Positions 10,491 through 21,967 of a stretch of 64,000 nt of DNA are shown here, one piece after another; position 1 is the first letter of the stretch, and each line of letters begins with the position of its first letter. The DNA comes from Sisyra terminalis (Eukaryota > Arthropoda > Insecta > Neuroptera > Sisyridae), in NCBI GenBank assembly GCA_958496175.1, contig OY292277.1, forward strand, positions 44,589,050 to 44,653,049, read 5' to 3'. The translations under genes and the position numbers were made by a program. The notes below the pieces were generated by a model. That model had not been told where the DNA came from. It did not search any database and saw only the letters and a list, made by a program, of their open reading frames with translations.

Positions 10491-11970
10491 CATTGGTGTC
10501 TACTAAGAGTTTTAAGTGATACATCTAGAAAAATATTTTCCTAGAGTTTCTGGGATTCACAAATAAAACATTCAAGTAACAAATATTTAAACATATGTTA
10601 TTCCTGCAATGCTTTGTGTATTTCACTTTACCAATATTTTCCATTGAGTTGGCATCTTTGAAAGAAAATACCGAGTATATAGGTACATAACTTTTATTTC
10701 CCTATTTCGTCACGTATTCCATCTTTAGAACTGTTTAATATAAATACGTTCGACATAAATCATAAATCAGGTCCATTCATTTTTAAAGTACACCTCTTGA
10801 CGTGGATGTCAATATTTAATTTCTAAATTTCCATTTTTATAGCACAAAATTTTGATTACTAAAGGAGAATGAACTCGTGATGAAGCAAAACCCTGTCATA
10901 TTCACCCCCGCATATAAATATACCTATATATATGTAGTATATTAGCTTCGACGCTCCTTTTTTGTCATGCATATAATGACGACAGCAATAAAAACTTGCA
11001 TAATCCACACAAAATGAGTGGGGTTTTCGCGGGAAATTTAAACGGGAAGTTATATGATCGTGACAGAATGTTTATTATTATTATCGTCGTAAAGTTCTCA
11101 TACAACAATTTTCTCATTCCCGTTCTGATGGATTGTCTTTTCATTTACTTGAACAACAAACAAGAACGTTTCAAAGACTCTTTCCATACCACAAAAATAA
11201 CACTCAAAGATTAAAAATTATGACAGAAAAAAAGTTGGCATTTTATAACTAATTACACGGGGGATGAATTTATTTAAAAAATTAAACGTTAACCACAACA
11301 AAAATAAATTAAACGCTGCCAGCTTTGACTGTGTTAAAAAAATTCCATGCTTTATATAATGTAAAATGATTTTTTTTTCATATTTCAAACGTTTTCATTT
11401 AGAAGACTGGAATTTTGCTTCAACTTAAATCAATCTGAATATAAAACACGGCGTTCTTTAACAAATGGAAACTGATTTTTTGCTCTCCTATAACCGTAAA
11501 GAGGGTGGTTTTTTAATTAGTTTTTTTTTTTTTTTTTGGAAATGGAGAAAAAATATGGTAACTTTCAAAGGAATGAATGTTTAAAATAAAAAAAAATATT
11601 TGGCATTCTTTGTTTTCAAGTAGAAATTTAAAATGTTTAAAACAATACATCCTCAGGGTTTTAGAATTGAGGGGATTAGTAAATCAACCAACAGGTGGTG
11701 AAAAAGCTTTGCTGTCTATTACGATAATAGGAATTTAAACATTATAGTTGAAAATTTGCAACATTTTCGGGATTTTTGTCTAGCGAAACAAGAAAGACAA
11801 CTTTACCTCCAGAATTTCCAGGAAATATCAAGTGTTTTTGTTTCTCTCCCTTATCAGTTTTTGTTATGTTTTCATATATGAAAACATTGAGGTTTCTTAT
11901 CTTTCGAGGAAATATCAAAAATCTTTAAAAAAATGATACATCGTAATATATTGGGAAACTGATCTGAATC
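10491..11970. other. Unassigned AT-rich DNA
   Basis: No gene or element is recognised. The region is rich in homopolymer A and T runs, for example near 11520-11540. The 72-residue frame at 10996-11214 has no motif. Confidence 0.4.
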
Positions 11971-11974
11971 AACT

Positions 11975-12131
11975 AAAGTTGTTTCCATTTTTATCTACAA
12001 AGGTCTTTAGCGACCCTTGGAATTATAAAAATTCGTAAATTGAAAAGTACTGACAATTTTCCTATTACGAGATTTTAACTCAATATCTACCGATTTTGCT
12101 GCAATTGCCTTTACCACTCGCCCATCAGTAG
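11975..12131 (-). mobile_element. Old tRNA-derived SINE copy
   Basis: On the minus strand it begins with an A-box-like GGGCGAGTGGTAAAGG, has a decayed B-box near 12070, and keeps the family tail motif GGGTCGCTAAAGACCT about 70 bp downstream. The same layout is seen in the better copies at 13865-14033 and 23990-24161. Divergence is high, and I see no target duplication. Confidence 0.6.
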
Positions 12132-12139
12132 GCTTCCAT

Positions 12140-12290
12140 TTTATTTTTCATATTGATAAATATTTTATTTATTTCCGAGTCACAATGAATTAATAAATAA
12201 TAATATATGTCTTATGACTCAATTTCTTTTTTGTTACGACGCGTTTTAACAGTTCTTCGCTGTCATCAGCAGATAATAATTATTTTGCTA
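12140..12290 (-). repeat. Penelope-like terminal repeat with decayed hammerhead
   Basis: On the minus strand it lies directly downstream of the Penelope-like coding remnant. CTGATGA is intact (12263-12269), followed by a possible stem II (ACAG pairing with CTGT), then TTAAAACGCGTC where the family core would have GAAAC. One core position is therefore degraded. A diverged second copy without the body lies at 40992-41110 and shares the text downstream of the motif (AAATTGA, ATAAGACA, ATTATTATT). Confidence 0.55.
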
Positions 12291-13213
12291 TAAACAAATT
12301 TCATATAGGTTGTTTGATTTATATAATTAAGTTAAAGATGTTATTTGGATCTAGTTTGTGGTCTTTGTATAATTCATATTCTTCTAGGGTCTTCATACGT
12401 GATCCTTTTTTCCAAATATGTAGTGGCTTAAAATTTATTCCGAAATTTTAGCATTGTTGAATTTCGTCATACAGATGTTTTGTATAATTTGAAGTTGTTG
12501 TTGAAGTAGGTTTCTTGGGTGTATGTTCCTCATATCTTGTTTCGAAAGATCTACCAGTTGGGCCAATGTAGAATTTTTCACATGATCCAAATTTAATTTT
12601 ATATATTCCGATTCTGTTTTTCGTTGTAATTTAGTTGTTCTACAATGGTTTAAGAATTTTCAGCATGTTGTTGTTTGTTGAAAATGCGATTTTGAAGTTA
12701 TTTTTCTTTCGGAAGTTGGCGATTGAAAAACTAAACATATTATTGAACTTTCCTTTTATGTGATTTTAGTTTTCTTTTGGTGGAGTTGGAAGAATGGATT
12801 TTTTAATAAATTTCGATATTATTTTGTCTATGATTGAACTGTTATATCCGTTAATAGTGGCTATATGTTTAATTATCTTCAATTCTTCTTCATGAACTTT
12901 GGTGCTAAAAGGGAACTTGATTGCTTTGTACACTAGACTGATGTTTGTAGCCATTTTTTGGTTTCTTGAGTGAAATGATGTTTTATGGATGGTTGTGTTC
13001 ATTGTTGTTGGTTTTCGTATATATTTTATGATAACTTTCCATTTTCATTGGTAATCGTTGTATCTAAAGATTTGATTGTTCTATTTAGTTCGTGTTCTGA
13101 AGTGAATTTTATTTTCTGGTTAATTTTGTTCAGATCGGATACCATATTGTCAATCTGTCGGGTAGTTCCTTTGAATAATATAATTGTATCGTCTTCATAT
13201 CGCATAATATATT

Positions 13214-14046
13214 ATTATATTTTTGTTGGTATTATTATTTACTTTTTATTATTATTTATTACCAGGATGCAATATTATACATACATATTTACATATAAAA
13301 TTTTATACATTATTATGCACCTATAGAGATGAAGCAAATCATTTGTACATAGGCCCGGTATAATAGGTTCATTACAACAAAGAAAGTATACATTTAGTAG
13401 ACGCTCATCCACATCATCAACAGAGCGAACATTTTTACAATAATCTTTTCAATTGAAATAAAGTAATCAAATTAAATATACTTAGACAATCAAAATACAA
13501 TAAAAATAAAAATAAAAATCATCATACAATTCGTGTTAATATTGACCAATTTTTTTTAAATTTAATTTGGTACATTTTTTATATTAATTTCTTTCTTATT
13601 ATTTTGTTCCTATAAGGAAATGTTTTTAGATGTTCGGGTAATTTGTTAAAGTATTTGATCGAAACAACGGTCGAATTTTTAAATTCTATCTCTTTGTGTA
13701 CTTGAGGTAATACCAGGTTTTTATTTCTGGTAATTCCAGTATGATTTTTATATGCATTTTTGCAGTTCCTGTAATTTTTTTAATTTTTAATTTAATTTAA
13801 TTTGTTATCAGGATGTAATACATACATATTTACATACAAAATTTTATATACAAAATATAATGTTAGCCTACTGGTAGCCGAGTGGTCTAGGTGACTGCTC
13901 CAAAACTAGTAGGTAGTGGGTTCGATTCTCGTATCGTGCAAATTTTCAATATTTCTCGATAACGGATTTAATTAACCCTAGAGTCGCTAAAAGACCTTAG
14001 TAGTTATAAAACGACGGTAAATAACAATTAAAAAAAATATAATGTT
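13214..14046 (-). mobile_element. 5'-truncated LINE inserted in the Penelope-like element
   Basis: An exact 11-bp duplication CATAATATATT flanks the block (13203-13213 and 14047-14057); joining across it restores a continuous host reading frame. On the minus strand the LINE shows the C-terminus of a CR1/Jockey-type reverse transcriptase: LVLPQVHKEIEF, then KYFNKLPEHLKTFPY (about 13715-13620). The 3' end is a run of TAA-like repeats at 13214-13260. A second short copy of the 3' tail text (ATGTAAATATGTATGTAT) lies at 13800-13850, hinting at a tandem or double insertion. The SINE at 13865-14033 sits within it. Confidence 0.8.
13865..14033 (+). mobile_element. tRNA-derived SINE, best copy in the window
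   Basis: It starts with a tRNA-Ser-like head: A-box TAGCCGAGTGG and B-box GGTTCGATTC, spaced as in a pol III promoter. A tRNA-unrelated body follows with TTAACCCTAGAGTCGCTAA and an A-rich tail. An exact 13-bp duplication AAAATATAATGTT flanks it (13852-13864 and 14034-14046). The head is promoter-like but the cloverleaf is decayed, so this is a SINE and not a tRNA gene. Confidence 0.88.
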
Positions 14047-15345
14047 CATAATATATTTATTTTCAAAGTGACTCATGTAAATGTCGGCTAGTAGTCCTGA
14101 TAAAGGGGAACCCATGGCCTAGCCTTACTTTTGGTGATAAAATTTTTGATTAAAAGTGAAATAGTTTTGTTGTAAGATGGTGATTAACAAGTTCATTATG
14201 TCGTTGATTACCATATAATTATATATTTTTGATGTCATAAGATTATATTTCTCAAAATTGATTCTTCAACATTCATTTGTGTACAAGTTGACAATGTCAA
14301 GTGATGCCATTTTGATGTTCTGTGGTAGTTTTAGATTTTAAGTATTATTCATAAATTCATAATTGTTTTTTAATCAATAATTTTCCTTCAATATAATTCC
14401 TGATTCGATGGTTTGACTAATTTCTTGGCTAACCAATATCCAGGAGTAAGTTTGTAATCCACTACCGGTCAGTTTGGCATATTTATTTTTATGGATTTTG
14501 GATAAACCGTGAAGTATTGGAGCTTGAGGTTTTATTGGCTTGAGGATTTTTTTTGAAACTTCGTTTTTAAAAAGATAGTCACTTTAATTTATGGTCTTGT
14601 ATAATGTTTTGGTGAAGTTCGGAGTTGGATCTTCTTTCATGTGAATAATATTATTTTCTTTGATAAAATGTTCCATCTTGTTTGTATATTCATCCTTGTT
14701 AATGAATACGATGATCTTTCCTTTATCGATTTTTGTGATATAAGCGTTATTTTTGTGTATTTTTTTTATATTGGTAATGTTTCATTGATCTTGATGGAAT
14801 GAAGATTTAATTTTGTTAATAGTTCCATGAAAATTTGATTTTAAACTCTTATAGCTTCTTTTTATGCTAGATAGTGCTTCGTTCTGGAGGTCTTGTTCTG
14901 GTGATTTATTCTGATTTAAGTTTATCATGTAATATAGTGTTATTTTGGAATTTTGGTAAATTGAAGTCTGGGCCTTTGTTTAATGTGATAAATTCTTCTT
15001 TGGTGAATTTGAATTCAGTGCAATCATATATTCTGCCAAAAAATTGGTGAGACCAATAATGATAATTGTTGTTAGCCGAATTTTTTTTTTTTTTGATTTT
15101 AATATCTTGTTTATTTTTTGTAGTAATTTCAGCTTTTGCCTTTCTATTTTGGGCCATATTAATTTTTTGAAACTCTACATGGATGGACTGTGTTAAGAAA
15201 TTTTAAATAAGCTTTGTATAGATGATAGTTGATTTTATTTTTTTTCGCGTAAAGGTGTTTTATTTCATAAGATATCCATCCTTTCTCAGCTAATCGTTGC
15301 GCTTTCTTGGCACTTGATGAAGTATTTTTGATTTTCACTTATGCG

Positions 15346-15845
15346 TTTTTTGGTGTGATGTCAAGTTATTCTTATTCCATTTTATTGTTGCTTATATAAA
15401 ATAACGAAAAATAAACTTAACTTTTGTATAGTAGAAAGAAAAGTATTCATGCCCTAAAACTATTAAAATCGTATTTATTTTATATATAACTAAATACGTA
15501 TGTATAACTTAAGGTTCTTTATTTTCCTCTAAAATTCAAATTATAATTTCAATTCTAAATCTGGTCGATTTGAGCTTTCAAAGCTCAATGTCTTCCTTAT
15601 CAGATTGCATGAGTAAAAAGCATTAAAATCCATTAAGTTCCATCGCGTGTCTATATAAATACCAATGGTCAACTAAAAATCAAATTAAATGTATTCAAAA
15701 TATATAATAAACCGTGATAAATTTACGATTTTTGTCGAAAAGTTTATTTAAGTTTGAACCCTAAACTTTCGTTATCAAAATAATAACTTTATGTGGACTT
15801 ATAGAAATGTACAACACTGAAAAAACGCAAGAAAAATAAGGAATA
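15346..15845 (-). repeat. Probable 5' flank/terminal region of the Penelope-like element
   Basis: It lies upstream of the coding remnant. At 15557-15606 there are nested stems: AATCTG pairs with CAGATT, and inside it GAGCTTT pairs with AAAGCTC around a single base. On the minus strand CTGATAA stands at the start of the hairpin, so this may be a decayed hammerhead region, but the GAAA core is not clear. The outer border of the element cannot be fixed. Confidence 0.35.
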
Positions 15846-16634
15846 ATTTTTAGAATTTTCGGAGAAATATTTCATGATTTGTCAATATTTTTATTTGCTT
15901 TTTGTTGATATCTTTGTGGTGGAATTTGTGATGGAAATTGTGTCTCAATATAAATGGATAAATTTCCTATTTGAAACTGAAACTCGTTGGTTTCTCGTTA
16001 GTGTTTAACCAACTAATTAGTTATTAATGACCAATCAGTTTTAATCTGGTTCAATATAAACTAAAAGCATGAATACCCTTATTAGAGAAATTATAAGCTA
16101 AAATTCTGCACCGGGAGACTGGTCAGAGTATTTAAACAGTAATTAAACTTGAAGGAAATGTTTCTTAGTTTCAAAGTACATTTTTGGTGTAGAATTTTAA
16201 TCTTTTCAATGAGTCTTTTTGTCAATATGAGAATGATTTGTGAGTTTTCAAGCGTTGGAAATTTATGTTTAGGGAATTAGGACTAATTCATAACAGTTTA
16301 ATTATTTTCCATTCTAAAAGTATAACTCTATATTTTTTTTCTTTGGACTTAATTTCGAAAGGATTAATGTTTAAAGGGTAAAACTTTTAATCTCTTTTTT
16401 ATACACTACTACTCTACTTTGTGCTTTTCGAGTTCCACTCCACGATTAAGGCTTTTCCCATTTCTTCTCCATTCCTTTCGATGTTGGTGATTTGGTTCAA
16501 CCTTATATGAATAACCATTTCTTTAAAAAATCAAATTTTTTCAAGCAAAAAAATTTTATGTATACTTATTCCAATTATTTTTCCATACCAATGGTCTACC
16601 AACTGAAACTTTCAAGCCGTTTGCGACTCAGATA
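15846..16634. other. Unassigned AT-rich DNA
   Basis: No gene or repeat signature is visible. Confidence 0.4.
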
Positions 16635-16642
16635 CTATAATT

Positions 16643-16842
16643 CAGTGGTTCTTAACTGGAGTTCAATTTAACCTCAAGGGTTCAATTAGTCAGTCTAGCG
16701 GGTTCGGCAGGAGTTAAGACACATCCCCGACTTATATAACCAAAGTATACTAAAAAAAATTTTGTTTCAACCAAAAAGGTTCAGTGAACGCACATATAAT
16801 ACTGATAAGGGTCAGTACCTCCAACAAGGTTAAGAACCACTG
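16643..16842. mobile_element. hAT-type MITE with perfect 8-bp target duplication
   Basis: The 14-bp terminal inverted repeat is CAGTGGTTCTTAAC on the left and GTTAAGAACCACTG on the right. CTATAATT is present on both sides (16635-16642 and 16843-16850), an exact 8-bp duplication as made by hAT transposases. The 200-bp interior is non-coding. A fragment of a related element lies in each arm of the palindrome at 23278-24065. Confidence 0.93.
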
Positions 16843-16850
16843 CTATAATT

Positions 16851-17690
16851 CCTAGTAATCATAAGATGAATACATCCACTTAAAATTTCCTCGTTTTTCT
16901 ATAAAATAACGAACCATATTGGGGCAAAATAATTCTTAACTCCATCCCTAAAAACTTACCTTTAACCTTAAACCTTTGACGAAACATGAGGTCTATTTTG
17001 TACATTGTTTTTTTCTGGACATAAGATAAAAATAAAAATTATGATATACAGGAAAGTTTACCAGTAATAATAAATATTTTCAAGAGGTAATTTTAAGGAA
17101 TTATTAAGAAAATTGGCAAAATATGTCGTATTTTACTTATTTATTACTTGAAAGATAAATTCCCTAAAGAAAATTAATCGGTAACCTTGAGTCGAAGTTG
17201 AAAATGAGAGAAGAATAAGAAGAATAACAGCAGGTTATAATAAATACAGTTCTAAAGAACGCTGTAGAAAATTATCAAAAATACTTTTACAAATAAATCG
17301 AATTTTAATAAGTGTTTAACTTAATTAGAAAATTTCAATAAGCTATCTGAAGTTTAGGATACTTTATTTCTTAGATTAACTCCTTAATAGCAGTTATAGT
17401 TGCCTAGTTTTTCCCTCAACTTTAATTTGAGAATGCTAACTAATTTATGCAATTACAAGTTATGTAATAATGTAGTAAAATATTAATTTTTTTCCCCAAT
17501 TGCAATTTTTTTGGGATTTTCTAATTTAACACTTCTAAATCTTGACCTTTTGAATTATTACATTGCCATTAGCATTAAAATTGCCGTAAAGTAAATATAG
17601 TTGGATGCAAAACGAAGTGGGAAAGAATTTATTTAAAAAAAAATAGTTCTGTAAATTTCAGATAATAGTTCCACCTTTTTAAAAATTGTT
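16851..17690. other. Unassigned AT-rich DNA
   Basis: No gene is visible. The last 100 bases may be a further, very diverged unit of the tandem repeat that follows. Confidence 0.4.
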
Positions 17691-17699
17691 TAATTTTTG

Positions 17700-18475
17700 G
17701 CGCAAAAATAACACTTTCTGAATAATTAAAAAATTACTACATCCCGCCTGCTAACTTTTGGGATGTATAGCAAAAGTATAGCATATTTCAAATTAGGATC
17801 ATTTACATTTGGGTGTTATTACGTTGTAATTTAAATATCCGCAGTTTTACACCAAAGTTAATAAACTTGGAAAAAAGTTACGATATTTTATAACAATGGG
17901 ACATTCAGAATAAATTTTGAAGAAACAACCCTTTATTTTATTTAAAAAGAAATTAGTATTGTCAATTAATTGGTATTACTGCATCCAACGTACTAACTTT
18001 TGGGAAATAAAGCAGAGTATTACATATTTTAAATTAAGGTCATTTCTGTTTGAGTGTTATTTGGTTGTAATTTAAATAATCGCAGTTCTACACTAAAGAA
18101 GTTAATAAATTTGTAAAAAAATGCGATATTAACTACAAGGCACTCAAAATCAAGTTCTAAAGAAGCAATACCTTTGATTTAAAAAAATTAAGGATTGTAA
18201 ATTTCAAACATATACTACACTCCTTTTAAAAGTATTCAACACTTGCTTTTCCATAAGGCATCCCAAATAATTTAAAAAATATTGCATCCATAGCAGTAAC
18301 TTCTAGTAGGTACAGCATATTTTTAACGGTGTTCATGATAGGGTTACACTTTTAAATATCTGCAGTTTTTTAACAAAGTTAAGAATATTGGAAAAAATAT
18401 GATTTTTTTTAACCATAATACATTTTTTAATTTTAATTTTAAGATTAAAAATTCTGAAGAAAATCAATACCATTT
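17700..18475. repeat. Diverged tandem repeats of ~240-300 bp
   Basis: Three successive units share an ordered series of landmarks: ATTACTRCATCC with GTAACTTTTGG-like text (near 17735, 17970 and 18280), GGTGTTAT or GAGTGTTAT followed by TTTAAATATC, CGCAGTTTTACAC-like text, and GAAGAAAC-like text. The step between units is about 240 then about 300 bp. Divergence is high, so this is an old satellite-like or segmental repeat. It ends beside the hAT at 18540. Confidence 0.65.
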
Positions 18476-18539
18476 TCTTTTTTTGTCCATACAGGCTCGT
18501 AGGACTAGGTTTGGGAAATCACAAAACTGTAGCTTTAGG

Positions 18540-19250
18540 CAGTGGCGTAGTTACCTAGAGGCTAGGCGGGGCAATACCCCGGGGCCCTCAAGCTCAGGGG
18601 GCCCTCAAATCCTTACCAGAAATCTCGATCGAACAAAACTTTTAAAAATTCAGTTGGAAGTTCACCAACTATTTAAGGAAATAATGAGCAAATATGGAGT
18701 GCTAGAATGCGACCTAACGGAAGTATTTACAGCAATGTTATTATTCTTTACAATTCCTGTCACTTCTGGAACAGCTGAAAGGTCATTTAGCAAATTAAAA
18801 ACAATAAAAAAATATTTAAGAAATACTATGGGCCAAACTCGACTCCGATATTTATCGCTAATATCAATTGAAAACAAAACCGCATCAAGCCTGAATTTAA
18901 ACGAAGTCATTGATACTTTTGCGAAAACTAAAGCTAGGAAAAAATTGTAAATATAATTGTTATTTAGTCAGTTGGTAGGCCCGACCTTTATATAATAAAC
19001 CCTTGAATCTTTTCTATTTCGTTTTATTAGTCAAACCTACACCAAGTATTAATTGTAATTTATGTTGTTACTGTTTAATATTTTTATTACCTGGCCTGCA
19101 GTGCACTCAAAAGAGCTTAAGTAGCTTAGCATTTTTAAAGTATTTATATATTTCATATTTTTATTTGATAAAACCTAATCAGTTTACGTAGCAGTGGGGC
19201 CTCATTTTTTAATTTGCCCCAGGGCCCTTGGTTACCTAGCTACGCCACTA
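18540..19250 (+). mobile_element. Internally deleted hAT element
   Basis: The left end reads CAGTGGCGTAGTTACCTAG and the right end is the reverse complement of a near-identical sequence (CCTAGCTACGCCACTA). Both ends have the subterminal G/C block (GGGGCCC-like) usual in this hAT type. The 8 bp on either side (GCTTTAGG and GCTATGTG) agree at five positions, a decayed target duplication. The interior keeps only the last part of the transposase. Confidence 0.85.
18612..18950 (+). pseudogene. hAT transposase C-terminal (dimerisation) domain
   Basis: About 110 codons stay open to the TAA at 18948. The centre reads FFTIPVTSGTAERSFSKLK and then GQTRLRYLSLISIE, matching the hAT C-terminal dimerisation domain, whose hallmark is (T/S)(S/C)xx(A/S)ERxFSxLxxIKxxLR. 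The open frame extends upstream to 18399, but that part translates the TIR and repeat DNA and is not protein-coding. The N-terminal zinc finger and the catalytic part are missing. Confidence 0.92.
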
Positions 19251-19258
19251 GCTATGTG

Positions 19259-20669
19259 TTTTTTGGGATTTTACTTCACCAATGGTAGACGAGAAACCGA
19301 GCAAATTTAAATCGATCATCGAACAAAATTCTATTTAACTATTTAGGTACTAAAATTGAAAAATCTCACCTCTTTATTTCACTATATGGGCAGATTTCTT
19401 CATTCATGCAAAATGAAAGAATCATTTTCATTATTAGAAACTGCAAATCGTAGGGTTCAACAATATCGCAATAATATGAAGATACTTTGAGGTCATATAG
19501 TAATCGGTTATAAGATCAGTCACTAATATAGCTGGAGATCTATTTAAATGTAGAATTTCAGCAGTTAGATTTTGAGAAGGCTTTTTCATGAAACTTTTTC
19601 AGTGTTAAATTGTAGATCTTTTAAACAATTAAATAATAAAAGCGTTACAGTAGTTTGAGATAAAAATAGCTTTTGGCAAAAAGAAAATGAATGTTTTATT
19701 TGTAAATTAAACTCTAAACCAAACAGTTGTTCTTCAAATCCTTCATCAGAGTCCGTAATTGCTTCAGGTCTTATGTTATTTGTTGAACAGTAAATTGTTA
19801 TAAACTTTTGCTACAATAGCCTTCTAAGGGTTGAAACAATAATTGTACATGTATATTAAGTTGAAAAAAAATGTTTTTAGACCATTTTGTTGTATTTGAA
19901 TTTGTAAGTTAATAAAATGAGACAATAATTACTTGCAAATGTGTTTAACGAGACAAATCTCTGTTTCTCCCTTAATTTCAAAAACTAACCAATCTTTTAA
20001 CCAACTTTTCCCATTGGTGAATTCATCAGCAGCAACTAACTTCAACTTTGGTTAATTGAATAGACAAAACGAGCGTCGGTCGGGGACAAAGAAAATAAAT
20101 TCCTATACAAAGTCAAATAAGTAGGTTTCACATGAACACTGAAAAGTTCATAATATTTCTGCAGACAAAAAAGTTTAATACATTCCAGTTTATCTTAATA
20201 AGATTTATAATGAGTAGCGACACTCGAAAGTTGACATCGACGCTAAAATGTTTTCACAGATTGAGAGGTTCGTTTACATCGCTCGATTTGCGACAATGTA
20301 TGTTCCCCAGCTACAGCTAAACCATGCAACGACATCGTCAGCATATCTAATGATATTTTTGAGTCTGAAAACTTTCACAAGTTTTTATTTTTCGTTTGTA
20401 AGCCAGAGTTGCTAATCCGGCAGGATAATAAATTGGTTCTCAACGTTATTATTGTACTTTGCGCGACGTGTTTGCACAGAGAGTAGAAGGAGCTTTAAGC
20501 TTTATGAATTAAAAGAGCAAATATTTTGAACTATTTGCCTTACATTTAAAAATACAAAGAAAATTTTAGATCATTGAATAATGCGATTTCAGATTATGAA
20601 CCTGGAAAGAAATATTTGTTGATTAAACTTATGAACTTTTGAATGCATCGGTTGTAAGTAAAAACAACT
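19259..20669. other. Unassigned DNA
   Basis: No element was recognised. The segment 20170-20330 is less AT-rich and has an open frame of 62 residues, without a motif. Confidence 0.4.
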
Positions 20670-20671
20670 TA

Positions 20672-21305
20672 CAGAGGTGTGAAAATTATAAGACTCAAAA
20701 GATTTTTACTTTATTCTAGCAATGCATCGCCCAGAATGTACAACATCCAACATCAGTTATGGTTTGGAGCTGCATATCAGCAATGGGTACCGGTAGGATA
20801 TACATTGTGGAAGGTACTATGAGGCCAGACCAATATATACAAGTCTTGGAAACGAAGTTATTGCCTCAAACTAAAGAGTGGTTTCCGGAAAAATTTTTTA
20901 TCTCTATGCAGGATGGAACTCCTTGCCATAAAGCCAAAAAAGTATGGATTTCCTCAAAAAGTTTAACATTAACGTGCTTTCTTGGCCAGGAAATAGTACT
21001 GATGCTAATCCCATAGAAAATTTTTGGGCCAATGTGAAGAAAAAACTAAAAAAATTAAACTATTACAACACGGGTGGATCTGATTACCGAATTTATTAGG
21101 ATTTGACATCATAATAAAATATAAATGAAAAAAATTGTATAGAATATGCCAGGATGAGAAAAATAAATTATAAACAATAAAGGGAACCACACAAAATATT
21201 AGATGAGTGAAATTATTGTAATTTTTAAATCTGTGACATTTAAAAACAAAAATGTGTATTTTTTTCTCTTGAGTTGTCTTGAGTCTAATAATTTTCACAC
21301 CTCTG
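20672..21305 (+). mobile_element. Internally deleted Tc1-like element with TIRs
   Basis: TIRs of about 28 bp begin CAGAGGTGTGAAAATTAT on the left and are mirrored on the right with one or two changes. TA dinucleotides flank the element at 20670-20671 and 21306-21307. The interior holds the C-terminal half of a Tc1 transposase; the DNA-binding half is deleted. Confidence 0.93.
20735..21090 (+). pseudogene. Tc1 transposase, C-terminal catalytic half, frameshifted
   Basis: The reading starts HPTSVMVWSCISAMGTGR and includes MQDGTPCHKAKKV, which holds the second Asp of the DD34E triad. A frameshift near 20945 leaves the open frame, but the next frame continues with INVLSWPGNSTDANPIENFW, which holds the final Glu (NPIEN). 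The N-terminal helix-turn-helix and the first catalytic Asp region are gone, so it cannot be active. Confidence 0.92.
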
Positions 21306-21307
21306 TA

Positions 21308-21967
21308 GGATGATTGGTTTAATAATATTTAAGTTTTACTAATGAGGACTTTTTGGTTATGATTTCTTAAATTATCGAATTTGTCTTAAAAATCATTATA
21401 TAAAAAAATAAATCAATTCAATAGTTACAACTTTATAAAAAATTTGATTTATGAAACAATTAAAAAGAATCAAAAACGCTTACTTCGAAAATCTTGGAAA
21501 AAACGACCGATAGAAGGATAAATGCAAGTTTATTTGTCCGAATTCTAAGGGATCCCGATTCCTAAGGGAATCGGGAGACTTTGGAGAAATTTAAACTATA
21601 AAAAAACATGAATTTAAATCCACTTCACCAAACGTTTATACTTGTTTACCTGATTTTGATTGTTATCTATTTTACTTACTGTTAATTTTGTATGATTATC
21701 TACTCTAAAACCCTATTTATTTTGGTAAAGATTATTATTAATTATTAAAAGCCTAAGATTCATTATATATATTAATTATTATTATAAAAATTATTGTTAT
21801 CACTATAAATGTAAAATTAACACTGTAAAATGATATATGTATCTCCCACTGCTTATCAACTTACTGTTTATCAAAGACTTTTGTAACCAAAAGCCATACA
21901 TTAGAGTACGGAGAATAGTCGCGAATGACCTCGCAGTTGATGCGATTTTAAGTAAGTAAATATAAAC
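21308..21967. other. Unassigned AT-rich DNA
   Basis: No gene or element is visible. An inverted 14-bp pair, GGGATCCCGATTCC and GGAATCGGGAGACT-like text, lies near 21550-21580. Confidence 0.4.

Larger units (their letters stand above)
12290..15345 (-). pseudogene. Penelope-like element: reverse transcriptase and GIY-YIG endonuclease
   Basis: Read from about 15340 leftwards, broken frames give, in order: an N-terminal block with AEKGWISYEIKHL; KFTKEEFITLNKGPDF (15010-14930); the RT block ITKIDKGKIIVFINKDEY (about 14730); APILHGLSKIHKNKY (about 14500); MGSPLSGLLADIYM (about 14100); the catalytic motif as RYEDDTIILF (about 13190, V replaced by E in YVDD); then FSTKVHEEELKIIKH and the endonuclease with GIYKI and YIGPTGRSF (12600-12540). 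Stops and frameshifts are many. A LINE with a nested SINE splits the RT just before the YEDD motif. Penelope enzymes reverse-transcribe and integrate their own RNA; this copy cannot. Confidence 0.88.

Noticed and set aside
12985..13326. 113-residue plus-strand frame
   Set aside because: It is the antisense of the Penelope-like coding strand and runs on into the LINE tail.
13865..13935. A tRNA gene, from the A-box and B-box
   Set aside because: The cloverleaf does not close, a SINE body and A-rich tail follow, and a 13-bp target duplication flanks the whole unit.
18399..18611. N-terminal part of the 183-residue open frame
   Set aside because: It translates the tandem repeat and the hAT terminal repeat; only the part after about 18612 is transposase.
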